Source: Opitutia bacterium UBA957
GTDB taxonomy: Bacteria > Verrucomicrobiota > Verrucomicrobiia > Opitutales > UBA953
Assembly (NCBI GenBank): GCA_002293065.1
Contig: DBCN01000125.1
Coordinates: 6,908-23,468, forward strand
DNA length: 16,561 nucleotides
Direction: 5' to 3'
The notes beneath the pieces were generated by a model that made no database searches, had not been told where the DNA came from, and saw nothing but the letters and a program-made list of their open reading frames with translations. The translations under genes were made by a program, and so were the position numbers. This document shows, in pieces, positions 6,385 to 14,929 of this stretch. The number at the start of each line of letters is the position of its first letter. Within the stretch, counting starts at the first letter, position 1.

Positions 6385-6422
6385 GAAACGGCCCAGACAC
6401 CTTGCGGTGGCTGGGCCGTTTC
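6385..6422 (-). terminator. Intrinsic terminator of the pilus operon
   Basis: The arms GAAACGGCCCAG (6385-6396) and CTGGGCCGTTTC (6411-6422) pair perfectly, extended by CACC/GGTG after one A/G mismatch, with a TTGC loop. It sits 18 bases past the pilC stop. On the minus strand the stem is followed only by a short, interrupted T tract, so a second stop is provided by the bidirectional terminator further on. Confidence 0.8.
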
Positions 6423-6440
6423 GTGTCTGGCTCCTAAAGC

Positions 6441-7685
6441 TTAGCCACCACCGGTCATCTTCGTGATGAGCGCGATGAGCGGTAGGAACATCGCGAGCAC
6501 GATCGTGCCGACGACCACGGCCAGGAAGACGATCAGCACCGGCTCGATGATCGAGGTCAGCGCGGTCACGGCGTTGTCGACTTCTTCGTCATAGATATCG
6601 GCGACGCGGTTGAGCATCTCCGGCAGCTGGCCGGTCTCTTCGCCGACCTGGATCATGGACGTCACCATCTGCGGGAAGACGCCGCTCTGTTCCAGCGGGA
6701 CGGACAAGGGCTCGCCGTCGCGCACGCGGTCATGCACGCGCTCGAGGGACTTCGCGATGACGACGTTGTCCAAGGTATCGCGGGTGATCGTGATCGACTG
6801 CAGGATCGGCACGCCCGAGGCCATCAAGGTGCCGAAGGTACGCGCGAAGCGGGAGACCGAAACGATCTGCACGAAGCCACCGACCTTCGGCAGCTTGAAG
6901 ATGATGCGGTCGAAGATTTCCTTCCCCTTCGGGGTGCTCAACCAATACTTCAGACCCGTGTAGAGACCGAAAATCGCCACCGGCGTCACGTACCAGTACT
7001 CGGTCAACGCCTTGGAGATCCCGACGACGAACTGGGTCAGCGCCGGCATGTTGGTCTTCTGGCCGTCCAGGAGCTTCTGGAACGACGGGACGACCTTCAC
7101 CATGAGGATGTACACGATGACCACGGCCACCGTCACGACGACGCCCGGGTAGACCATCGCGGACTTGACCTTCTTCTGGATGCGCTGGGCCTTTTCGCGG
7201 AACTTGGCGAGACGGTCGAGGACCTTGTCGAGCACGCCGCCCGCTTCACCGGCCTTCACCATGTTGACGAACAGACGGTCGAAAACCTTCGGGTGGGCCT
7301 GGAGGGCTTCGGAGAAGTTGTTACCTTGGGAGACGCTCTCGGCGATGTTGCCGAGGACTTCCTTGAAGTGGGGGTTGCGCTCCTGCTTGTGGATGAGTTC
7401 GAGGGCGCGGAGCAAGGGCAAGCCGGCGACGATGAGCGTCGCCAACTGGCGCGTCATGATCGTGACGTCCTCGTCGGAAACCTTGGCGCCGAAGGAGAAG
7501 CTGGACTTCTTCGGGGCGCTGCTGGCGACGACGGACTTGGCGGCGCCGCCATCGCTGGCGAGGGTCGTCACCATGAGGCCGCGGGCCATGAGCTTCTGGC
7601 GGGCCTGCTCATCGCTGGCGGCTTCGATCTTACCGGAGGTCTGCGCACCGTTGCGGTCGATGGCGCTGTACTTGTATTCGGGCAT
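6441..7685 (-). CDS. pilC: Type IV pilus inner-membrane platform protein PilC (GspF family)
   Basis: This 414-residue protein begins PEYKYSAIDRNG, the normal start for the PilC/GspF family, and has the two repeated T2SSF domains (about 74-197 and 277-398). Hydrophobic segments at about 177-200, 229-248 and 378-406 give the usual three membrane helices. The family motif region with E-x-G appears twice (KAGEAGG near 144-150, QVGEETG near 346-352). PilC forms the cytoplasmic-membrane platform on which the PilB and PilT ATPases act during pilus extension and retraction. It is the last gene of the pilus block, 22 bases after pilB, and is followed by a terminator. No Shine-Dalgarno site precedes the ATG; the leader is C-rich. 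A GspF role in a type II secretion system is the alternative, but the adjacent pilT favours the pilus assignment. Confidence 0.95.
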   Translation of the reverse strand: MPEYKYSAIDRNGAQTSGKIEAASDEQARQKLMARGLMVTTLASDGGAAKSVVASSAPKKSSFSFGAKVSDEDVTIMTRQLATLIVAGLPLLRALELIHKQERNPHFKEVLGNIAESVSQGNNFSEALQAHPKVFDRLFVNMVKAGEAGGVLDKVLDRLAKFREKAQRIQKKVKSAMVYPGVVVTVAVVIVYILMVKVVPSFQKLLDGQKTNMPALTQFVVGISKALTEYWYVTPVAIFGLYTGLKYWLSTPKGKEIFDRIIFKLPKVGGFVQIVSVSRFARTFGTLMASGVPILQSITITRDTLDNVVIAKSLERVHDRVRDGEPLSVPLEQSGVFPQMVTSMIQVGEETGQLPEMLNRVADIYDEEVDNAVTALTSIIEPVLIVFLAVVVGTIVLAMFLPLIALITKMTGGG

Positions 7686-7707
7686 GGGAGTGGGGTTTGG
7701 TTAAAGG

Positions 7708-9390
7708 TTAGGTGTACTTCAGGACTTCTTCGATCGTCGTATGGCCGTCGAAGATGCAGCGGAGGCCGTCTTCGCGGAGGGGACGCATCCCGACCTCGAT
7801 GGCCTTCTGCTTCAGGACAAGGGTGGGCGCGCGCTGGGAAATCATGGTCCGGAGGGAATCGCTGATCGTCATCAGTTCGAAAAGGCCTTGGCGACCGCGG
7901 TAGCCGGAGCGGCTGCACTCGGCGCAACCCTTGCCGAAGTAGAACTTCTTGTTCGTGATCTCGAGGGCGTCGACATCGAGCATGTTGATGACTTCCTTGT
8001 CCGGCTCGTAGGCCGTGCGGCAGCTCTTACAGATGCGGCGCAAGAGACGCTGGGCGAGGACGCCTTCAAGGGAAGCGGAGATGAGGAACGGCTCCAGCCC
8101 CATGTCGATGAGTCGGGTCACGGCGCCCGGGGCGTCGTTGGTGTGGAGCGTAGACAACACGACGTGACCGGTCAGCGAGGCCTGCACGGCGATCTGGGCG
8201 GTCTCGAGATCTCGGATTTCACCGACCATGATGGTGTCGGGGTCTTGACGGAGGAAGGAACGCAGCGCCGCCGCGAAGGTCAGGCCAACCTGGTGGTTGA
8301 TGGGGACCTGCATGATGCCTTCGACTTCGTATTCGACGGGGTCTTCGGCGGTGAGGATCTTCACGTCCTCGGTGTTCACCTCGCGCAAGGCGGAGTATAG
8401 GGTGGTCGTCTTGCCGGAACCGGTCGGGCCGGTGACGATGAAGATGCCGTTCGGGCGGTTCACCATCGCGCGGATGCCTTCCTTGATGTCATCCTGCATC
8501 GACAGGGCTTCGAGGCTCAGGTTGACGACGGTCTTATCCAAGATACGCAACACCACGGACTCGCCGAACTGGGTCGGGAGCGTGGAGACGCGCAAATCGA
8601 TGGCGCGGCCGCCGATGGTGGTCTTGATGCGACCGTCTTGCGGGATGCGGCGTTCGGCGATGTTCAGCGCGGAGAGGACCTTGACGCGGGCGATGACGGC
8701 CGAGGCGAGGTTCTTGGGCGGCGGCGCCATTTCGTACAACGAACCGTCGATGCGGTAACGGATGCGGAATTGGTCCTCGAACGGCTCGAAGTGGATGTCG
8801 GAGGCCTTGGCCTTGACGGCTTCCTGCAGCACGAGGTCGACGAAGCGGATGATCGGCGCCTGGCTCGCGGCGGCGACCACATCCTCGTCGTTGGTGGCGG
8901 CGGCGGCGCCTTCCTCGAACTCGCCGAGGAGGTCTTCCATCGAGGTCGCGGAGGCTTCCCCGTAGACGCGGATGACGGCGGATTCGACGGCATCCGGGTC
9001 GGCCACGGCCAACTCGATGTCGCGCTTCAGGATGAAGGTCAGCTCGTTGATCGCGGAGGAGTTGAAGGCGTCCTTGGCGACGAGGGTCAGCTTGCCGGCT
9101 TCGTCGGCGACCGGGACGACCATGTACTTATGGGCCTGGGCCGGCTTCAGCGTGCGGGTCAACTCCTCGCCGAGATCGGCCGGAATCGCCGAGTAATACT
9201 GGACCTGGAGATGGTCGGCGACGGCCTGCAGCAGGGTCGGACGGTCGGCGAGGCCGGCGTCGATCAGGCTGTCGGCGAAGGATTTTCCGGTGGTCGCATG
9301 CGACTCCCAGAGCTCGTCGGACTGGGTTTGGTCGACGAGCCCGGCTTCGAGCGCGATGTCGCGGATGACGTCACTGTGGTCTTCAAACAT
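7708..9390 (-). CDS. pilB: Type IV pilus assembly ATPase PilB (GspE family), copy next to pilC
   Basis: This is a 560-residue secretion ATPase. The N-terminal MshEN/GspE-N-type region spans about 5-145, followed by a variable linker and the ATPase core from about 175. Walker A is GPTGSGKT (321-328), the Asp box is TAEDPVEYE, the Walker B region is MVGEIRD (388-394) and the His box is STLHTND. Two Cys pairs, C454/C457 and C489/C492, form the zinc-binding tetracysteine motif of PilB/GspE. It would hydrolyse ATP in the cytoplasm to power pilin polymerisation through PilC. It lies between pilT (21-base gap) and pilC (22-base gap), in one unit. The ATG at 9390 has a C-rich leader without a Shine-Dalgarno site, but the protein start fits the family. 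It is one of two PilB-type ATPases in the block; which is the main extension motor is not clear. Confidence 0.95.
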   Translation of the reverse strand: MFEDHSDVIRDIALEAGLVDQTQSDELWESHATTGKSFADSLIDAGLADRPTLLQAVADHLQVQYYSAIPADLGEELTRTLKPAQAHKYMVVPVADEAGKLTLVAKDAFNSSAINELTFILKRDIELAVADPDAVESAVIRVYGEASATSMEDLLGEFEEGAAAATNDEDVVAAASQAPIIRFVDLVLQEAVKAKASDIHFEPFEDQFRIRYRIDGSLYEMAPPPKNLASAVIARVKVLSALNIAERRIPQDGRIKTTIGGRAIDLRVSTLPTQFGESVVLRILDKTVVNLSLEALSMQDDIKEGIRAMVNRPNGIFIVTGPTGSGKTTTLYSALREVNTEDVKILTAEDPVEYEVEGIMQVPINHQVGLTFAAALRSFLRQDPDTIMVGEIRDLETAQIAVQASLTGHVVLSTLHTNDAPGAVTRLIDMGLEPFLISASLEGVLAQRLLRRICKSCRTAYEPDKEVINMLDVDALEITNKKFYFGKGCAECSRSGYRGRQGLFELMTISDSLRTMISQRAPTLVLKQKAIEVGMRPLREDGLRCIFDGHTTIEEVLKYT

Positions 9391-9411
9391 GGGGAATGGT
9401 CGGGTAAGGGG

Positions 9412-10485
9412 TTATTTCTTGGCGGCTCCGGGATTGAGGCGGGCGCGCATCATCTCGGAATCCTGGCAGTAGTTCATGACTTCCTCTTCGGACACCTTGC
9501 CTTGGTTGAACAGGGCGAGGAGGTCGGAATCCAACGTGCGCATGCCGCGCCCGCCACCGGTCTCGATGTCGGAGGTGATCTGGAAAGTCTTGTTCTCGCG
9601 GATCTTCGCGGCGATGCCGTCCGTCCGGATCATGATCTCGTAGGCGGCGACCCGCTTGTCCTCGACGGTGCGCAGGAGGCACTGGGAGATGACGGCGACG
9701 ATGGAGGACGAAAGTTGGACGCGGATCTGGTCGCGGGCCCCGGCGGGGAACGCATCCAGGATGCGGTCGACGGTGCGGGCCGCCCCGGTGGTGTGGAGCG
9801 TGCCGAACACGAGGTGGCCGGTCTCCGCGGCCGAGACGGCGGCCTCGATGGTCTCGAGGTCGCGCATTTCGCCGATGAGGATGACGTCGGGGTCCTGCCG
9901 GAGCGCGGCCCGGACGCCTTCGGCGAAGGTGGGCACGTCGTTATGGACCTCGCGCTGCGTGACCACGCAACCCTTGTGCGGGTGGTAATACTCGATGGGG
10001 TCCTCGATGGTGACGATGTGGCCATCCTCGTTTTCGTTGATCCAATTGATCATCGAAGCCAAGGTCGTGGACTTGCCGGAACCGGTCGGGCCGGTGACGA
10101 GGATGAGTCCGCGCGGACGGCGGAGGAGGTCCTTGATCATCGGCGGCAGGCGGAGCTGCTCGAGCGTGAAGATGGCCGTCGGGATGAGCCGAAGGACCAT
10201 GCCCAACACGCCTTTGCCGCGGTAGACGTTGACGCGGAAACGCGCCTTCTTGTGGAAGGAGAAGCCGAAGTCGCAGCCGCCGTCGCGCTTCAGGCGCTCG
10301 ACCTGCTCCGCGGGCGTGATGGAGTTCACCAAAGCCTGGGTGTCCTCGCTGGTCAGCGCGGCCCCTTCGATCGAGACGACGCTGCCGCTGACGCGGAGGC
10401 TGGGGGCGCGGCCGACGTGCAGGTGCAGGTCGGAGGCGCCATTCTCGATCATGGCTTCCAGCAGCTGATTGATCTCGTACGCCAT
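9412..10485 (-). CDS. pilT: Type IV pilus retraction ATPase PilT
   Basis: This 357-residue protein has normal PilT length and layout: an N-terminal PAS-like domain with ENGASDLHLHVG (14-25), Walker A GPTGSGKS (132-139), Asp box VTIEDPIEY, Walker B region ILIGEMRDLET (202-212) and His box GTLHTTGAARTVDRI (228-242). It lacks the Cys pairs of PilB, as expected. PilT depolymerises the pilus and so drives twitching motility and DNA uptake in systems that have it. The C-terminal motif that normally reads AIRNLIRE is GIAAKIRE here (290-297), followed by a conserved-looking ENKTFQ and GMRTLD. It begins 7 bases after the upstream pilB-like gene and is followed 21 bases later by the second pilB. A PilU-like or family-specific retraction role cannot be excluded. 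Confidence 0.94.
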   Translation of the reverse strand: MAYEINQLLEAMIENGASDLHLHVGRAPSLRVSGSVVSIEGAALTSEDTQALVNSITPAEQVERLKRDGGCDFGFSFHKKARFRVNVYRGKGVLGMVLRLIPTAIFTLEQLRLPPMIKDLLRRPRGLILVTGPTGSGKSTTLASMINWINENEDGHIVTIEDPIEYYHPHKGCVVTQREVHNDVPTFAEGVRAALRQDPDVILIGEMRDLETIEAAVSAAETGHLVFGTLHTTGAARTVDRILDAFPAGARDQIRVQLSSSIVAVISQCLLRTVEDKRVAAYEIMIRTDGIAAKIRENKTFQITSDIETGGGRGMRTLDSDLLALFNQGKVSEEEVMNYCQDSEMMRARLNPGAAKK

Positions 10486-10492
10486 GGCGGAC

Positions 10493-12208
10493 TCAGATGA
10501 CGTCGTCGGCGACGGTGGCGCCCATGACTTCCTCGATGGTGGTCATGCCCGAGGCGACCTTGCGCTGGCCGTCCTCGCGCATGGTCCGCATGCCGGCTTC
10601 GCGGGCCTTGCGGCGCAGGTCGACGAGGTTGGAGCCGGAGTAGATCATCTCCTGGATTTCTTCGGTGATGACGAAAAGTTCGAAGACGCCGCGCCGGCCC
10701 TTGTAGCCGCGCTCGCCGCACTTGGCGCAACCGGCGCCCTTCATCGGGGTCGCCCCGGCGATGTCCTGCTCGGTCATGCCGATGGTGTAGAGTTCCTTCG
10801 CGGTGGGCTTGTACGGCTGGGCGCACGACTGGCAGACGCGGCGGACGAGGCGTTGGGCGAGGGCCCCGCGCAAAGCGGCGGACACGAGGAACGGCTTCAC
10901 GCCGATGTCGACGAGTCGGGTCACCGCGCTGACGGAGTCGTTGGTGTGGAGGGTCGAGAACACCATGTGACCGGTGAGGGCCGCGTTGATCGCGATTTCG
11001 GCGGTCTCCAAATCGCGGATTTCACCGATCATGACGATGTTCGGCGCCTGACGCAGCATGGCGCGGAGGGCGGCGGCGAAGGTCATGCCGACGTCGCGCT
11101 TCACCTGCACCTGGTTGATGCCGGCCATCTGGTACTCGACCGGGTCTTCGACGGTGATGATCTTGCGGTCGGGCTTGTTGATGTAATTCAACGCCGAGTA
11201 CAAGGTGGTCGACTTGCCGGAACCGGTCGGACCGGTGACGAGGAAGACGCCGTCGGAGCCGGAGATGAGGCCCTGGAACTTGGCTTGGTCGTCCGCGAAG
11301 AAGCCGAGCTCGGGGAGACCGAGCTTGAGGCCTTCCTTGTCGAGGATTCGCATGACGATCGACTCGCCGTAGACGGTCGGGAGGACGGAGACGCGCAAGT
11401 CGATGTCGCGACCGCCGGTGCGGGCCTGAATGCGACCGTCCTGCGGGATGCGCTTTTCGGCGAGCGAGACTTCCGCCATCAGCTTGAGGCGGGAAATCAC
11501 GGAAGCCTGGAGGCGCTTGGGCGGGCCCTTCATCTCCTGCAGCACGCCGTCGATGCGGAAGCGCACGCGGAACCGCTTTTCCAAGGGTTCCAAGTGAATA
11601 TCCGAAGCCTTGCGGCGGATGGCGTCGACGATCAGCGAGTTGACGTAACGGATGATGGGGGCGTCGTCTTCCTTGGCTTCCCCACCCTGCGGGAGCTCGA
11701 CGGATAAACCATCTTCCGAGGCCTTGCCGAAGACGTCCTCATAGGAAACGTTGACCTGTCCACCGCTGTAGCAGCGCGCGATGGCGGCCCGGAGTTCGTC
11801 CGGCGGCGCCAACTTCGGGTTGAGCGTGAGCTTCAGCACGCGCGCCAAGGAATCGAGGCTTTCGGTGTCCAGCGGGTCCGCGATGGCGACGAGCAACTCC
11901 ACCCCATCCATCTGCAAGGGAAGGATGTTGGAGCGCTCCGCTTGGTCGCGGCTGATGAGCTTCAACAATTCGTCGGCGGGGGAAACCTGCGAAAGGTCGA
12001 CGACTTCCATGTCGAACTCGACGCCAAGGGCTTCGGTGATCTTCGACCAGGTGACCTTGCCGTTCTCGACGAGGTTCGCCAAGGCGAGGGTATCGGGATT
12101 GCCATCCGGGGTCGCCGCCACGGCCGCGCGGGCCTCGGCGACGTCGCCCGCGGTCACGAGGGCTTTGTCCTGAATGAATTGAATGACGAAATCGTCGGCG
12201 GTCGTCAC
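10493..12208 (-). CDS. pilB: Type IV pilus/type II secretion ATPase, PilB/GspE family, copy next to coaE
   Basis: From the GTG at 12208 the protein has 571 residues: an MshEN-type N-terminal domain (about 1-150), a linker, and the ATPase core with Walker A GPTGSGKS (326-333), VEDPVEYQ, Walker B region IGEIRD (394-399), STLHTND, and zinc-binding Cys pairs C459/C462 and C494/C497. It is a full paralogue of the pilB beside pilC and would be a second extension-type motor. The stretch before Walker B reads RQAPN instead of the common RQDPD. The start is uncertain. GTG 12208 gives a family-like beginning (TTADDFVIQF) but has no Shine-Dalgarno site. GTG 12250 is also in frame, and the frame stays open back to 12409, overlapping coaE, which is unlikely to be translated. 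It is probably the first gene of the pilus block, unless transcription comes through coaE. Confidence 0.92.
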   Translation of the reverse strand: MTTADDFVIQFIQDKALVTAGDVAEARAAVAATPDGNPDTLALANLVENGKVTWSKITEALGVEFDMEVVDLSQVSPADELLKLISRDQAERSNILPLQMDGVELLVAIADPLDTESLDSLARVLKLTLNPKLAPPDELRAAIARCYSGGQVNVSYEDVFGKASEDGLSVELPQGGEAKEDDAPIIRYVNSLIVDAIRRKASDIHLEPLEKRFRVRFRIDGVLQEMKGPPKRLQASVISRLKLMAEVSLAEKRIPQDGRIQARTGGRDIDLRVSVLPTVYGESIVMRILDKEGLKLGLPELGFFADDQAKFQGLISGSDGVFLVTGPTGSGKSTTLYSALNYINKPDRKIITVEDPVEYQMAGINQVQVKRDVGMTFAAALRAMLRQAPNIVMIGEIRDLETAEIAINAALTGHMVFSTLHTNDSVSAVTRLVDIGVKPFLVSAALRGALAQRLVRRVCQSCAQPYKPTAKELYTIGMTEQDIAGATPMKGAGCAKCGERGYKGRRGVFELFVITEEIQEMIYSGSNLVDLRRKAREAGMRTMREDGQRKVASGMTTIEEVMGATVADDVI

Positions 12209-12321
12209 AGTAGGGGTATCCTTGGCGGAAGGTGGGGTGATGGATGCCACTCCTTGGGGTAGAGCAGCACGGGAGCCTTGAAACCTAAATCCCACCCCCT
12301 CCTCGGCAATCGCAAAAGCGG

Positions 12322-12912
12322 TCAAAAAACGGACTTCTCGGCAGCCGTGAGCCGCGCGACCAATCGATTGACCTGGGCTTCGAGGGCCGAGCGGTCTCCG
12401 TCGTTCCATAGGACATAATTAGAATTCATAACCTTTTGTCCTATAGGTATTTGAGAATTGATTCTCGCTTGGGCATCTAAACGTGCAAGACCCCTCGCCT
12501 CCAAACGCGCCAGCCGGACGTCATCCGAGCAAGCTACGCAGACGACGCCATCGAACTCCGCGGCCAATCCTTTCTCAAAAAGCAAAGGGATTTCGACCAC
12601 ATGGTGCTTGGTCGCATCAGCGACCGCGGCTTGGCGAAGCCGAGCTACCTCCGGGTGCACCAGGGCTTCGATAAAGGCGAGTTCCGCAGGGGCCCCGAAC
12701 ACCTTGCGGCCAATCCAAGCCCGATCCGGCAAGCCATCCGCGCCCAGCGCCTCCCGGCCCCAGCGGGCCACCAGCTGTCGGCTGATATCCGACCGGGCCA
12801 ACACCGAGCGGGCCAGCTGGTCCGCGTCGACGACGTTGAAGCCTCGGCGAGCAAACATGGCTAAGGCGGCGGACTTACCGCAACCAATGCCACCCGTGAG
12901 CCCTAGGACCAT
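12322..12912 (-). CDS. coaE: Dephospho-CoA kinase CoaE
   Basis: This 196-residue protein matches CoaE in length and motifs: P-loop GGIGCGKS (7-14), the DAD motif (29-31) that binds substrate, and the PLLFEKG segment of the CoA-binding region. It phosphorylates dephospho-CoA at the 3'-hydroxyl of the ribose, the last step of coenzyme A synthesis, in the cytoplasm. It lies 37 bases after ftsH and about 113 bases before the likely start of the first pilus ATPase. No clear Shine-Dalgarno site precedes the ATG at 12912, but the start matches the family (MVLGLTGG). A short internal stretch of the gene uses unusually AT-rich codons (listed separately). CoaE beside pilus genes occurs in other bacteria, so the neighbourhood is not suspicious. 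Confidence 0.96.
   Translation of the reverse strand: MVLGLTGGIGCGKSAALAMFARRGFNVVDADQLARSVLARSDISRQLVARWGREALGADGLPDRAWIGRKVFGAPAELAFIEALVHPEVARLRQAAVADATKHHVVEIPLLFEKGLAAEFDGVVCVACSDDVRLARLEARGLARLDAQARINSQIPIGQKVMNSNYVLWNDGDRSALEAQVNRLVARLTAAEKSVF
12405..12470 (-). other. AT-rich, atypical-codon patch with inverted repeats inside coaE
   Basis: In the last third of coaE the otherwise GC-rich coding sequence switches to codons such as AAT, TCT, ATA, CCT and TAT. The patch contains a perfect 8-bp inverted repeat (ATAGGACA 12408-12415 with TGTCCTAT 12437-12444) and a perfect 6-bp one (GAGAAT 12453-12458 with ATTCTC 12461-12466). It lies about 200-260 bases upstream of the pilB-like start and could hold an internal promoter or operator, though no -10/-35 pair is convincing by eye. 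Confidence 0.45.
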
Positions 12913-12949
12913 ACCGAAACCCTACCCCGCTTGCGCCCGAGGGCAAACC

Positions 12950-14929
12950 TCAAGCAGGGGTCGGCGAAGACTGCGTCCCGGTTTCGGGCGCCGGACCTGC
13001 GGGGTTGGCCTCGCGGACGGGGTTCGCGACGGGGCTCCCCACCACGGGAGTCTGTATCGCGCCTGTCTTCAGGATTTCCATGATGTGGACGCCGTCCAAG
13101 GTTTCGTGCTCCAAGAGGGCTTCCGCGATCTTGCGATGGGCATCGGCGTGCTCGGCGATGATCTTCTCGGCCATGGCGAACTGCTCGTTGACGATCTGCG
13201 CGACGGCCACGTCGATACGGCGGGCGGTTTCATCACTGTGCCCTTGGGTACGCGAGATTTCGCGTCCAAGGAAGACCGTATCCGTATTCTCGTTGTAGGA
13301 AATGGGCCCCAAGTCGCTCATGCCCCAATCGCAGACCATCTGGCGGGCCATGCGGGTCGCCTGCTTGATGTCCTGTGAGGCGCCGCTGGAGATGTCCCCC
13401 GTGATGACACGCTCGCCGACGCGACCGGCCATCGCGGTGCAGATGAAGCGCGTCAACCAGGTCTTCGAGCTGCCGAAGGAATCCTTGGTGGGCATGAACA
13501 TCGCCATGCCGAGGGCGCGGCCCCGCGGAATGATCGTGACCTTGTGGACGGGCAACGTGCCGTCATCGAGCACGGCCTGCACGAGGGCGTGGCCGGCTTC
13601 ATGGTAAGCGGTCTTCCGGAGATCTTCCTGGTCCGCACCCTTGCGGCGTTCGCGGCCATGCGCGATCTTGTCGCGGGCTTCCTCGACGTCGCACATCTCG
13701 ACCTTTTCGCGATTGCGGCGACCGGCATGGAGCGCGGCTTCGTTGAGGAGGTTGGCGAGGTCGGCGCCGGACATGCCCGTGGTGATGCGAGCGATGCGCA
13801 GCAAGTCGACGGAGGGGGCCATCTGGAAACGTTTGGCATGGACGGCCAAGACGGCCTCGCGGCCACGGAGATCGGGCAGGTCGACGAAGACCTGGCGGTC
13901 AAAACGGCCCGGACGCAGCAGGGCCGCATCGAGGACGTCGGAGCGGTTGGTCGCAGCGATCACGATCACGCCGGCTTGACCGTCGAAGCCGTCCATTTCG
14001 ACGAGCAAGGAGTTGAGGGTCTGCTCGCGCTCATCGTTGCCGCCACCCAAACCGGCGCCGCGCTGCCGACCGACCGCGTCGATTTCATCGATGAAGATGA
14101 TGCAAGGGGCGAGCTTGCGGGCTTGGTCGAAGGTATCGCGGACGCGGGCCGCACCGACGCCGACGAACATCTCGACGAAGTCGGAACCGCTGATGCTGAG
14201 GAAGGGGACCTTGGCTTCGCCGGCGACCGCGCGGGCGAGGAGCGTCTTACCCGTTCCGGGCGGGCCAACCATGAGGATTCCCTTCGGAATCGAGGCGCCC
14301 ATCTTCGTGAATCGCTTGGGCTCGCGGAGGAAGTCCACGATCTCCTTCACTTCCTCCTTGGCTTCATCGCACCCGGCGACGTCCTTGAAGGTCGTCGTCT
14401 CCCGATCGGTGGAATTCAGGCGAGCCCGGCTCTTCGCGAACTGCATCGCACCCTTCTGGGAGCTCTTCAGGAAGCGGTACATGAAGAACAAGATCACGCC
14501 CGACACCAGCAAGGTCGGCAGGACGTTGTAGAGGAACATGGTCAGGCCGGTCTGGGCCGGGGACTCCTTGAAGTTCTCCTTGGGGACCGCGGCGCGGAGG
14601 GCCTCGAATTCCTTGTCGGTCAGACGACCGGCGGCGATGAAACGGGTCTTATCATCGGCCGCTTCGCTTTTGACCAGGAGTTCGCCTTCGACTTGGTACC
14701 AACTGTCGGAGCCCGCCGCCGGGTCCGGCTTCACGTTGAGGGTCTTCAGTTTGCCTTCCTTGGCCAAGGCGAGCACCTGGGTGACGCCTAATTTCTGGAC
14801 TGGAGCCGGGCTGGGGGCGCTGTAATTGACCAACAGGGCGACCGCGGCAATGAGGACAACCCAGACCAACAGGGATCGTCCGTTCACGCGGCTGCCGTTC
14901 TTATCATCCTCGTTGTTGTCTTGGCTCAT
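12950..14929 (-). CDS. ftsH: ATP-dependent zinc metalloprotease FtsH
   Basis: This 659-residue FtsH has an N-terminal membrane helix (about 19-36), a small periplasmic domain, a second helix (about 130-152), an AAA+ ATPase domain with Walker A GPPGTGKT (222-229), Walker B FIDEID (279-284) and the second region of homology (around 328-344), and a C-terminal peptidase domain with the zinc site HEAGH (443-447) and a third ligand Asp520 in SGASQD. FtsH is a membrane-anchored hexamer that degrades damaged membrane proteins and some short-lived cytoplasmic regulators. The Pro/Ala/Thr-rich tail (about 625-659) is typical low-complexity. Its ATG overlaps the tilS stop as ATGA, so translation is probably coupled to tilS; the upstream leader is pyrimidine-rich with no Shine-Dalgarno site. 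The tilS-ftsH order is widely conserved in bacteria. Confidence 0.98.
   Translation of the reverse strand: MSQDNNEDDKNGSRVNGRSLLVWVVLIAAVALLVNYSAPSPAPVQKLGVTQVLALAKEGKLKTLNVKPDPAAGSDSWYQVEGELLVKSEAADDKTRFIAAGRLTDKEFEALRAAVPKENFKESPAQTGLTMFLYNVLPTLLVSGVILFFMYRFLKSSQKGAMQFAKSRARLNSTDRETTTFKDVAGCDEAKEEVKEIVDFLREPKRFTKMGASIPKGILMVGPPGTGKTLLARAVAGEAKVPFLSISGSDFVEMFVGVGAARVRDTFDQARKLAPCIIFIDEIDAVGRQRGAGLGGGNDEREQTLNSLLVEMDGFDGQAGVIVIAATNRSDVLDAALLRPGRFDRQVFVDLPDLRGREAVLAVHAKRFQMAPSVDLLRIARITTGMSGADLANLLNEAALHAGRRNREKVEMCDVEEARDKIAHGRERRKGADQEDLRKTAYHEAGHALVQAVLDDGTLPVHKVTIIPRGRALGMAMFMPTKDSFGSSKTWLTRFICTAMAGRVGERVITGDISSGASQDIKQATRMARQMVCDWGMSDLGPISYNENTDTVFLGREISRTQGHSDETARRIDVAVAQIVNEQFAMAEKIIAEHADAHRKIAEALLEHETLDGVHIMEILKTGAIQTPVVGSPVANPVREANPAGPAPETGTQSSPTPA

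Noticed and set aside
8638..10500. Long plus-strand open frame of about 620 codons opposite pilT and pilB
   Set aside because: It is antisense to two well-defined ATPase genes, has a skewed Gly/Asp/Arg/Val composition typical of frames mirrored by GC-rich codons, and shows no motif.
12913..12949. Hairpin GCCCGAGGGC between ftsH and coaE as a terminator
   Set aside because: The loop would be only two bases and there is no T tract, so the genes are more likely co-transcribed.
13544..14791. Plus-strand open frame of about 415 codons opposite ftsH
   Set aside because: FtsH on the minus strand is unambiguous; this frame is an antisense shadow.
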